A stretch of 64,000 nt of DNA from CAVPCY01 sp963702525 (lineage in GTDB: Bacteria > Actinomycetota > Coriobacteriia > Anaerosomatales > PHET01). A program made the translations under genes and the position numbers. Positions 56,472 through 64,000 of the stretch are shown one piece after another. The DNA is taken from assembly GCA_963702525.1 (NCBI GenBank), contig CAVPCY010000025.1:1-64000 (forward strand), written 5' to 3'. Below the pieces are notes generated by a model. That model made no database searches, had not been told where the DNA came from, and was given only the letters and a program-made list of their open reading frames with translations. Position 1 is the first letter of the stretch. The number at the start of each line of letters is the position of its first letter.

Positions 56472-56510
56472 GATGCTCATACTCAAGACCGTCCCGACAC
56501 CGGAGGTCGC

Positions 56511-57329
56511 GTGACACTGCAGGCCGCCACGTCGCTCGTGACCGGCGCCACGAGCGGCATCGGGCTCGAGACCGCGCGCCAGCTGGCCGGTCTGGGATCG
56601 CGCGTGCTCGTACACGGCCGCTCGCAGGCGAGCGCAACCGCTGCGGCCGAAGACGTCCTTCGCCACGGTGACGCCGAGCCCGTCTGGGGCGACTTGGGAA
56701 GCTTCGCCCAGGTGCGAGAGCTCGCCGGACAGGTCCGCGACAAGACCGACGCGATCGACGTGCTCGTCAACAACGCGGGCGTGTTCGTGCACGAGCGTAC
56801 GATGACGGCCGATGGCCACGAGACCACGCTCCAGGTCAACCACCTCTCGATGCAGTTGCTCACCGTCGAGTTGCTGCCACAGGTTTGTGCTGCGCGCGCC
56901 GCGCGCGTGCTCACCGTGTCCTCGGTCGCCCACTTCCGAGGAACCGTGGACTTCGACGACCTGGAGCACCACAAGGACTACTCGGGCATGGCCGCCTACC
57001 AGGACTCGAAGCTCTACAACGTTCTGTTCGCCCAGGAGCTTGCCGAGAGGCTCAAGTGCGAGGCGGCGACCTCGAACGTTCTGCATCCCGGCACGATCTC
57101 GACCAAACTGCTCGCTGCGGGATTCCCCTCGGCGGAGGGCGCTTCACTCGCCGACGGCGCTACGACACTCGTCTACCTGGCGACCTCGCCCGTGGTGGCG
57201 AACGTCACCGGTGCCTACTTCGTCGACAAGCGCCAGGCGCACGCATCGCCCAAGACGCGCGACCCGCAGGTGCGGCGGCGCCTGTGGGAAGTGAGCGCCG
57301 AGATGGTGGGCGCGGCGCCGCTGGAGTGA
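56511..57329 (+). CDS. Short-chain dehydrogenase/reductase
   Basis: 272 residues, GTG after CGGAGG. The cofactor motif is TGATSGIG (residues 11-18), NNAG is at about 87-90, the catalytic Ser in VLTVSSVAH and YQDSK (Tyr-x3-Lys) near residue 163. The pattern of the C-terminal part (HPGTISTKLLAAGFPSAEGASL) resembles retinol-dehydrogenase/WWOX-like SDRs. Substrate unknown; NADP is suggested by the Arg in VHGRSQ. Confidence 0.87.
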   Translation: MTLQAATSLVTGATSGIGLETARQLAGLGSRVLVHGRSQASATAAAEDVLRHGDAEPVWGDLGSFAQVRELAGQVRDKTDAIDVLVNNAGVFVHERTMTADGHETTLQVNHLSMQLLTVELLPQVCAARAARVLTVSSVAHFRGTVDFDDLEHHKDYSGMAAYQDSKLYNVLFAQELAERLKCEAATSNVLHPGTISTKLLAAGFPSAEGASLADGATTLVYLATSPVVANVTGAYFVDKRQAHASPKTRDPQVRRRLWEVSAEMVGAAPLE

Positions 57330-57350
57330 AGGGCCTTCGGGCAGCGCTGG

Positions 57351-57977
57351 CTAATCGGCGATCACGAGTGTCATGCGATCGAACGAGCCAGTCTCGAGCG
57401 CTTTCAGGCACAGTGCCGCCACGTCGGCTCGCGATACCCGCGAGGCCTTGGGCAGCAGCGAGCCGTCGAGCGAGAGCCGGTAGTGACCGGTGGCGGGATC
57501 CTCGGTGAGCCCGACCGGTCTCACGATGGTCCAGCTCGCGCCCGAGGCCGCAATGCGCTGCTCCATCCGCTCCATGTCGTCATAGACCGGCTTGAGCACG
57601 GTCGCGATCATCGCGCGAAAGCCCATTCCCAGCTCGGGGGCCTTGCGGTCGAAAGCGCCAGCGGCACTCACCGCCACGAGCGAGAAGACATCGTGCGCGG
57701 CCATGGCGTGCAGGACGTTCGCGATTCCTTCTGAGTAGACGCGAATGTCTCGGCCGCCCCCCGAGCCCACGGCGAAGGCGACGCCATCGACCCCCTCGAC
57801 CGCCTCGTTCACGGTGTCGAAGTCGAGTGCGTCGCCTGTGACGACTTCGAGGCGGTCGTGCGCGAGACCCAGCTCCGTGGAGCGCACCATCGCCCTGACG
57901 GTGTGCCCGTGGCCGAGCGCCTGCTCGACGATCTGCCGCCCCGTGCGGCCGGCCGCTCCGATTACCAGAATCACCAT
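57351..57977 (-). CDS. NAD(P)-binding oxidoreductase, NmrA/SDR_a5-like
   Basis: 208 residues. VIGAAGRTGRQIVEQALGHG is the N-terminal Rossmann motif (GxxGxxG form of atypical SDRs), followed by VRAMVRSTELG. There is no Tyr-x3-Lys pair, as usual in this group, which binds NAD(P) as a sensor or reductase (biliverdin-reductase-B-like). It is convergent with the SDR gene, 21 bp between stops. Confidence 0.82.
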   Translation of the reverse strand: MVILVIGAAGRTGRQIVEQALGHGHTVRAMVRSTELGLAHDRLEVVTGDALDFDTVNEAVEGVDGVAFAVGSGGGRDIRVYSEGIANVLHAMAAHDVFSLVAVSAAGAFDRKAPELGMGFRAMIATVLKPVYDDMERMEQRIAASGASWTIVRPVGLTEDPATGHYRLSLDGSLLPKASRVSRADVAALCLKALETGSFDRMTLVIAD

Positions 57978-58033
57978 GCCCGACTCCGCGTCTGTGTCGA
58001 ATGCTAGCGAGTCACTCTACCATCGGCACGCCA

Positions 58034-58062
58034 GCAGCGGCGTCGAAGAACGACGCCGCTGC
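58034..58062 (-). terminator. Strong hairpin closing the copper operon
   Basis: GCAGCGGCGTCG (58034-58045) and CGACGCCGCTGC (58051-58062) are a perfect 12-bp stem with a 5-base loop, 22 bp after the stop of the DUF7282 gene, the last in the operon. No long T-run follows. Confidence 0.7.
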
Positions 58063-58084
58063 ACGCGTCGCGCCGGTCGTACGG

Positions 58085-58912
58085 CTACCTGACATTCACC
58101 GCCGCGGCGACTTCCTCACCGTCGACGAAGAAGGGCTGGTCGGCGCTGTTGATCTTGTTCATCATGTCGAACTCGAAGACATCTGGCGTCGCGGCATCGG
58201 CGTGCACCGCCACAAACACCTTGTCGGTCAAAGGCAGCGGATCCAAAACGACCGTCACGTCCTTGTTCTCGCCAGCCGGGATGTGTTGCAGCCCCACGCG
58301 CGCACCCGGTGCGCCCTTGTCGTCGAGGTGCACGACGATCCACGCATCGGTGGGAGCCGCCGCGCGAGTGACGAGCAGTGAGTCCTTGGCGCCCGGCTGG
58401 TCGGCGACCTCGATCGCGGCGGTGCCGGCCACGGCGGGAATGCCGAAGTCTCGCACCGTCACGACCTTCGCGAGTTCCTTGCCTCCCACGAAGTACGGGC
58501 GGTCCGGGCTCATCTCCTTGTTCATCATGTCGAAGTCGAACTTGTCGGCCTTGCCGCGGTCGGCGTGCACCGCCACGATCACCTTGGGCGTGGTAACGTC
58601 CTTGAGCTTGACCTTCACGTTCGTACTCTCGCCCCTGTCGACGTGCGTGATGCCTACGCGCATCCCCGGCTTGCCGTTGTCATCCGCGTGCACGACCACC
58701 CAGGCGCCGCCCGGTGCAACGACCTTATCGACGACGAGTTCGTCCACGCCGTCCTGGCTCTCGGCGAGATCGATCTTCGCCGAGTCGGCCGAGGCGACGT
58801 AGCCCCAGACCCGAGGGTCCTTCTCGGCAGACTGCTGGCTGGTGCATCCGGCTGCGGCGAGCAGTGAGAGCAGGCCGGCAACGAGCGCCACCTTCGCGAA
58901 CGTTCTCTTCAT
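58085..58912 (-). CDS. Lipoprotein with two DUF7282-like repeats
   Basis: 275 residues, ATG after AAAGGA. Lipobox LLAAAGC (Cys23) implies a membrane-anchored lipoprotein. Two repeats of about 110 residues match each other: PGGAWVVVHADDNGKPGMRVG with KVIVAVHADRGKADKFDFDM, and PTDAWIVVHLDDKGAPGARVG with KVFVAVHADAATPDVFEFDM. Each ends with FxVGG/FFVDG-E. The domain is a beta-sandwich of unknown role, found in archaeal and bacterial surface proteins. Last gene of the copper operon. Confidence 0.78.
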   Translation of the reverse strand: MKRTFAKVALVAGLLSLLAAAGCTSQQSAEKDPRVWGYVASADSAKIDLAESQDGVDELVVDKVVAPGGAWVVVHADDNGKPGMRVGITHVDRGESTNVKVKLKDVTTPKVIVAVHADRGKADKFDFDMMNKEMSPDRPYFVGGKELAKVVTVRDFGIPAVAGTAAIEVADQPGAKDSLLVTRAAAPTDAWIVVHLDDKGAPGARVGLQHIPAGENKDVTVVLDPLPLTDKVFVAVHADAATPDVFEFDMMNKINSADQPFFVDGEEVAAAVNVR

Positions 58913-58941
58913 TGTTCGGTTCCTTTCGAGCATAGCCGCAG

Positions 58942-61900
58942 CTAGGCGGCGGAAGGGGTCGGTGCGGGCGTGCTGGTCGTGGGGCCACTCGGCGCAGCGG
59001 GCCTGGACGTCTCGGGCATGCTGGGCTTGAAGCGGCGCAACAGCAGCGAGCTCGTCACGACGCTCACGCTCGAGAACGCCATCGCGGCGCCGGCGACCCA
59101 CGGGACCTGCGAGAGCAGACCGAGTGCGGCGACCGGGATCAGGATGGTGTTGTAGCCGAGCGCCCACACGAAGTTCTGGCGGATCTTGCGCATGGTCGCG
59201 CGGGAGAGCTGGATCGCGGTGACCACGTCGCGCAGGTCGTTCTTGATCAGCACGATGCCGCCGGTCTCCATCGCCACGTCGGTGCCGGCACCCATCGCGA
59301 TACCCACGTCGGCCTGCGCCAGAGCGGGGGTGTCGTTGATGCCGTCGCCCACCATCGCGGTGACCTTCTCGGCGGCTTGGAGCTTCGAGACCTCGGCGGC
59401 CTTGTTCTCCGGCAGGACCTCGGCGAGCACGTGCTCCTCGTCGAGCCCGGCCTCTGAAGCGATGGCGCGCGCGGTGCGGAAGTTGTCGCCGGTGATCATG
59501 AACGTCTCGACGTCCATCTTGCCCAGCGCCTCGACCGCCTCGGCCGAGTTCGGCTTGAGCGTGTCGGCCACGGCGATCATGCCGGCGAGCTTCGCGCCGT
59601 TCACGCCCACGAGCATGACGGTCTTGCCCTGGTCTTCGAGCGCGCAGATCCGCGGCTCGAAGGCCTCGATGCTGATGCCTTCGCGCGCCATGAGCTTGCG
59701 GTTGCCGAACGCCACCCGCATCCCCATGACCGTGCCCTCGACGCCGTGCCCCGGGATCGCCGAGAAGCCCTCGACGTCCGGCAGCTCGATGCCGTCTTGC
59801 TTCGCGCGGGCGACGACCGCCTCGGCCAGCGGGTGCTCGGAGTTGCGCTCGAGCGCCGCAGCCATCGTGAAGACTCGCGCCGTGTCGTGGCCCTCGGCAA
59901 GCTCGATGTCGGTCACCTCAGGGGTGCCGTGCGTGAGCGTGCCGGTCTTGTCGAAGACGATCGCCGAGATCTTGTACGCGTTCTCGAGTGCCTCGCCGTT
60001 CTTGATGAGGATGCCGTAGCTCGCGCCCTTGCCGGTCCCGACCATGATGGCGGTCGGAGTGGCGAGGCCGAGCGCGCACGGGCACGCGATGACCACGACG
60101 GCGATGCCAGCCAGAAGCGCGGCGATCCACCAGCCGTTGGTCGAAGCGGCCATCAGGATGGGCTCGAGGATGAGCCCCGCGGCCATCGGGTCGGGCTGCG
60201 CGCCGAAGATCGCCGGACCGGCGAATCCCCAGAACAGGAACGTCGCGAGCGAGGCGATCAGCACGAACGGGACGAACACGGCGCTGATGCGATCGGCGAA
60301 GCGCTGCACCGGGGCCTTGGAGCCCTGCGCGTCCTCGACGAGGCGCACGATCTGAGCGAGCGCCGTGTCCGCGCCGACCTTGGTCGCGCGGAACTTGAAG
60401 CTGCCCAGCTTGTTCATCGTCGCACCGATGACGGTGTCGCCCGCGGTCTTCTCGACCGGGATCGACTCGCCGGTGAGCATCGACTCGTCCACCGCCGAGG
60501 AGCCCTCGATCAGCACGCCGTCGACCGGGACCTTCTCGCCGGGACGGACCACGACGAGGTCGCCCACGACAACCTGCTCGACCGGGATGTCGGACTCTTC
60601 CCCGCCGCGCACCACGCGTGCGGTCTTGGCTGCCAGGCCCATGAGCGCCTTGATCGAGTCGCTCGTGCGGCCCTTTGCGCGCGCCTCGAGCAACTTGCCC
60701 AGAAGCACGAAGGTGATGAGCAGCGCGCTCGTCTCGTAGAAGACCGGCTCCATCTCGAGCGCCGGAACGAACGTCGCCGCCACGCTGTAGAAGTACGCCG
60801 CCGAGGTGCCGATGGCGATGAGCGTGTCCATGTTGCCGGTGCGCTGCTTCAACGCGCCCCACGCGCCCTTGTAGAAGCGCGCGCCTGCGATGAACTGCAC
60901 CGGGGTGGCGAGCAGGAACATGATGTACTTGCCGACCTGCATCGGGTCCCACGCGCCGCCCACGGTCTTGGCGAGCCACTCGGCGATCGCCAGCGGGATC
61001 GCGTCCATGAACGGAGGAACCATCGCGATGAGCAGCAGCGGGATGGAGATGGCCACCGAGAAGATGAACATGCGCTTCTCGGCAGCGTATGCCTTCTCCT
61101 GCGCCTCGCGCTGGAGGTCGGCACCGCTCGTACCGCTCGCGACCCCGTCTACCTTGACGGTGGCACCGTAGCCGGCGCTCTGAACGGCCTTGATGATCTC
61201 GTCGATGCCCACCACGGCCGGGTCGAACTCGACCGTGCCGGTCTCTATGGCCAGGTTGACCGAGGCGCTCTGCACGCCTGGGAGCTTGTTCAGCACCTTC
61301 TCGATCAGCCCGGAGCAGCTCGCGCAGTGCATGCCTGTCAGAACGAGCGTCACCTTGCCGGCCTGAGCGGCGGGCGCTGCGGCCTCAAGCGGCATCGCGG
61401 TGTAGCCGAGCTTCTCGACGATCTCGACGATCTTGTCGTCGGTGATGATTGCGGGGTCGTACGTCGTTGCGAGCCGCTCCGTGGCGAGGTTCACCGCGCT
61501 CGAAGTGACGCCCGGCGTCTTGGCGAGCGTCTTCTCGATGACCGCCACGCACGACGCGCACGTCATGCCCCCGACCGCGAACGACGCGTCGGAGAGCTCG
61601 TCGCCCTCGGGCACCGGTTCAGGGTCGGGCACCGACTCCAGCCGAACGATCTCGGCTTCCTCGGCGGCCATGTGGTCGGGGTCCATGTCGTGCCCGGCGT
61701 GATCCATGTTCTGCATGTCGTGCATCGGTGCGGGAGCGGCGACCTCGACCGTCAGCGGCTTCCCCATCGATGACGAACGGATCGCCCGGCGTGAAGCCCG
61801 ATTCGATCACTGCACCGACGAGATCGTCGATTTCGACGTCGTGCTCGAGCCCCACGACGACGAGTCCTGCTTCGGCGTTCGCCTCTACCGACACGACGCC

Positions 61901-62002
61901 GTCTATCTTGCCGGCGTTCATCGCAACGAGCTTCTCGCAGGCGCCGCAGTGCATTCCCTGCACGCGGAGCCGCAGCTCGCTATGTGTGGCCTGCGTTGTC
62001 AT
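58942..62002 (-). CDS. copA: Copper-translocating P1B-type ATPase with three metal-binding domains, one frame break
   Basis: ATG at 62002 after AGGAAG. Three HMA domains: GMHCGAC (about residue 17), GMTCASC (about 147) and GMHCASC (about 228). Between the first two lies a Met/His-rich stretch, MHDMQNMDHAGHDMDPDHM. The pump core has LTGESIP (about 510), the membrane CPC in ACPCALGLATP (about 640), DKTGTLT (about 683), NSEHPLAEA and GDGIND (about 887). One extra G in a G-run near 61765 breaks the frame. About 1,019 residues. It exports Cu(I) (or Ag(I)) across the membrane. Confidence 0.94.
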
Positions 62003-62015
62003 GTCGTCTTCCTGT

Positions 62016-62553
62016 CTACTCCACGACTATCTTGCCGAAAACCATCTCCATGCCACACGAGAAGGAGTAGTCACCCTTCTGGAGTGCGGGCAGCTTGACG
62101 GTCTTGGCACCGCTTGTGAGGTCTTCGGAGAAGTCGAGGTCCTTGCTCATGACCTGCCCCGTGCAGCCACTGCTCTGCCCGAAGGTGATCTCGGCCGGAA
62201 TGCCGGCAGCGAGCTTGATGACGTTGGGCTGGTAGTAGCCCTTGGACAGGTCGACCGAGATGGTCTGGACGTTGCCGCTGACGGCGGCCGCACCTTCGAC
62301 CGGATCGCCGGTGACACCGCCTGCAGTGGGAGCGGTCGAGCCGCAGCAAGCGCAGCCGGCGCCGCCGGACGCTGGCGGGCGCGCCGCCGACTCCCGTGCC
62401 GGCAACCGTGGCCGATCCTGCGGCGTCGGCGGTCGCGCTACCGCTGCGCGCGGCGGCGAACTGGTACGCGCCGAAGAAGGCGCCGATGACGAGCACGGCG
62501 ATCACGATGAAACGTGCGGATCCGCCGGTCTTGGGTGTTGTGTCTGTGGTCAT
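62016..62553 (-). CDS. Membrane-anchored cupredoxin, one frame break
   Basis: ATG at 62553 after GAGGAG. An N-terminal helix (residues 12-32, ARFIVIAVLVIGAFFGAYQF) anchors it; a linker contains GCACCGS, a small Cys cluster. The cupredoxin domain follows: GYYQPNVIKLAAGIPAEITFG, SSGCTGQVMSKDLDF and DYSFSCGMEMVFGKIVV, with Cys and Met residues at the usual copper-ligand positions. One extra base near 62395 lies in the linker. About 178 residues. It probably carries or senses copper outside the membrane, next to CopA. Confidence 0.78.
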
Positions 62554-62582
62554 GGTGAGTTGTCTCCTCTTTGTGTTGGTCA

Positions 62583-63854
62583 CTAGGTGAACATACCGCC
62601 GAGAGCGAGCCCTGCTATGAGGGCCGCGGCGACAGCAGCGACTATGAGCGCCATCTCTATGGGGCTGAAGCCGAACAGGCCGGCCGGAGCGCTGGATTCC
62701 GCGCCCGAGCGGGCCGCCTCGGCGATGCGCTTGTCGCGCCGCCCGGCTACCCAAAGCGCTCCGCCCGCGCCGGCGACGCCAAGCAGCAGCCACGGCAAAG
62801 GCCTCGGGCCCTGCGCGGTGCCGGCCGTGCCCACAAGCAGCTGACCCTGCATCATGCTCATGCCGCACGTCAGCGTGTAGGCACCCGCCTTCGTCGCCGG
62901 CACGTCGACCGCGGTCACGGCGTTGGGCGCGAGGTCGGCAAGGATGTTGAGCTGCGGCAGGAAGATCTGGTCCGAGCACGCGACATCTTCCTTGCGATCG
63001 ACCACGAGGCGTACGGGCTTGTCGGCGGGGATCTGCACGACCTGCGGCACGAACTGCGTGTTCTCGATCGTTATCGGGACCTCGACGACCCCGTCGGCGG
63101 CCGTCGTGTAGGTCGGCTGAGCCGTCGGCGCGCCCAGAAGCGCGGTCTTGACGGTCGTGAAGGTGACCGGCGCGCCGGTGGCGACGAGGCCGCGGTTGAT
63201 GAAGACCAGTCCGAACAGGATGACGCCGACGGCGAGCACCGACATCATCCGCTGCTTCCACACGCGCGGGATCATCGAGCCGGCGGTGCCGAACGCCACC
63301 ATGAGCGGCGCGGTGCCCAGGCCGAACGCGGCCATGCCCACAGCACCGGTCAGGGCGCTTCCGCTCGCCGCGGCGGCAACCTGCGCAGCCATCAGCGGGC
63401 CGCACGGCAGCAGGCCGGTCATGAGTCCGAAGGTGATCGGCGTGGCGAGCGTGCTCGTGCCATGCTCGGCGTCGGCAGTCGACTTGCGCCGCAGCTTCAC
63501 GATCGCGTCGAGCAGGAACTTGGGCGGGCGCGGGGTGAGCCGGGCGGCCCACGGCACCTTGCCGGTCATTCCCAGTCCGAGCACGATCATGAACGCGCCG
63601 GCCACGTAGTAGACGTAGGGCCGGGCAGCGTCGAGATTCAGAAACGCGCCCACCGCTCCAAGCAGTAGGCCGACCATCATGTAGCTAAGGATCTTGGCGC
63701 CCTGGTAGGCGGCGTTCGGAACCATCTTGCGATACCACGGGCCGTCTTCCTCGCCCTTGACCGCGTAGGTCAGTACAAGGGGACCGCACATGGACACGCA
63801 GTGCAGGCTCGTGCCAAGCCCCAGGACGAACATGGATACGATGAATGCTTGCAA
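62583..63854 (-). CDS. SafE/DsbD-like membrane protein fused to a cupredoxin domain
   Basis: 423 residues from TTG at 63854 (GAGGAG upstream). Six helices include LGTSLHCVSMCGPLVL and MTGLLPCGPLMAAQVAAAA, the paired Cys-containing helices of the sulfite-exporter SafE/DsbD_2 group, thought to carry metal or electrons. After VFINRGLVATG comes a cupredoxin domain (VPITIENTQFVPQVVQIPAD, EDVACSDQIFLPQ, YTLTCGMSMMQGQL) with Cys/Met copper ligands, then two more helices. Such proteins occur with copper ATPases and probably help in metal export or loading. First gene of the operon. Confidence 0.8.
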   Translation of the reverse strand: MQAFIVSMFVLGLGTSLHCVSMCGPLVLTYAVKGEEDGPWYRKMVPNAAYQGAKILSYMMVGLLLGAVGAFLNLDAARPYVYYVAGAFMIVLGLGMTGKVPWAARLTPRPPKFLLDAIVKLRRKSTADAEHGTSTLATPITFGLMTGLLPCGPLMAAQVAAAASGSALTGAVGMAAFGLGTAPLMVAFGTAGSMIPRVWKQRMMSVLAVGVILFGLVFINRGLVATGAPVTFTTVKTALLGAPTAQPTYTTAADGVVEVPITIENTQFVPQVVQIPADKPVRLVVDRKEDVACSDQIFLPQLNILADLAPNAVTAVDVPATKAGAYTLTCGMSMMQGQLLVGTAGTAQGPRPLPWLLLGVAGAGGALWVAGRRDKRIAEAARSGAESSAPAGLFGFSPIEMALIVAAVAAALIAGLALGGMFT

Positions 63855-64000
63855 CGTGAAGACGCTCCTCGAAGACTAGTCGGGCTCGCGGACGCAATCA
63901 GAAGCGCGCGCGACGACAGGTCCACCGCTCAGGCATGCCGGGGCGCGCCTGAAGGCAGGTGGATACGAGGAGCAGATCAGACTCTGAAGCGCACTCCCAG

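Noticed and set aside
59746..61773. Long open frame opposite copA
   Set aside because: It is the antisense shadow of a fully recognisable P-type ATPase.
63876..64000. Open frame on the minus strand running in from the right edge
   Set aside because: Only about 41 codons without motifs; could be the end of a gene but cannot be supported.
1..64000. CRISPR arrays, insertion sequences, prophage or tRNA genes
   Set aside because: No regularly spaced repeats, transposase motifs, integrase or tRNA signatures were seen when reading the window.

Overview
The window is one GC-rich (roughly two-thirds G+C), gene-dense segment with short gaps, many GTG starts and several promoters whose -10 box sits directly in front of the start codon (leaderless transcripts). 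Gene content points to a strict or nearly strict anaerobe of the Actinomycetota, most likely a Coriobacteriia of the OPB41/Anaerosomatales kind: HgcAB mercury methylation proteins, an Mvh-type [NiFe] hydrogenase joined to HdrA, rubrerythrin, a nickel uptake system under NikR, and TagF/TagD-type polymer genes. This assignment is inference from content; no rRNA or marker alignment was possible.

Layout. 1-6 kb: secreted beta-propeller/NHL-type surface proteins and a zinc-ribbon protein. 6-10 kb: a minus-strand unit running tetR, flavodoxin, multi-TM protein, HsmA-like protein, DUF2905, PhzF, with an operator inside its promoter. 10-14.5 kb: YdeI-like protein, CHASE4-GGDEF cyclase, GH26-like secreted hydrolase, patatin. 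14.6-18 kb: nickel/cobalt ECF transporter (CbiM with PDGLE tail, CbiQ, CbiO) divergent from nikR. 18.6-20.2 kb: AzlC-AzlD and a GyrI-like protein. 20.2-22.3 kb: arsR-hgcA-hgcB-membrane protein. 22.4-26.1 kb: VOC protein behind a CsoR-like operator, TspO, a radical SAM/SPASM enzyme, an MBL hydrolase. 26.2-30.5 kb: three CDP-glycerol glycerophosphotransferase-like genes and tagD. 30.5-35.6 kb: CDGSH protein, CocE-type hydrolase, typA. 35.9-43 kb: hydrogenase operon (MvhD-MvhG fusion, MvhA, HdrA, TusA, maturation protease, class V PLP enzyme). 43-47.4 kb: psuK-psuG and a padR envelope-stress-like module. 47.6-58 kb: mixed housekeeping and accessory genes (GT2, NadR-like kinase, phosphatase, rubrerythrin, aldo/keto reductase, hisG, LysR, SDRs). 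58-64 kb: a minus-strand copper/heavy-metal operon (SafE-cupredoxin, cupredoxin, CopA, DUF7282 lipoprotein) closed by a strong hairpin.

How it fits together. NikR and the CbiMQO transporter plausibly supply nickel to the [NiFe] hydrogenase 20 kb away, whose protease lies in its own operon. HdrA without HdrB/HdrC suggests that electrons from H2 go to ferredoxin and to a partner encoded elsewhere. HgcA (corrinoid methyl carrier) and HgcB (its ferredoxin) follow an arsenic-type ArsR regulator, and the copper operon adds further soft-metal handling.

Caution. About 35 single-base reading-frame breaks cut otherwise well conserved genes (typA, hydrogenase subunits, hdrA, hgcA, copA, cbiM, cbiQ). 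Where I could resolve the site, nearly every one is one extra base. I read these as sequence errors and give the full span of each gene.
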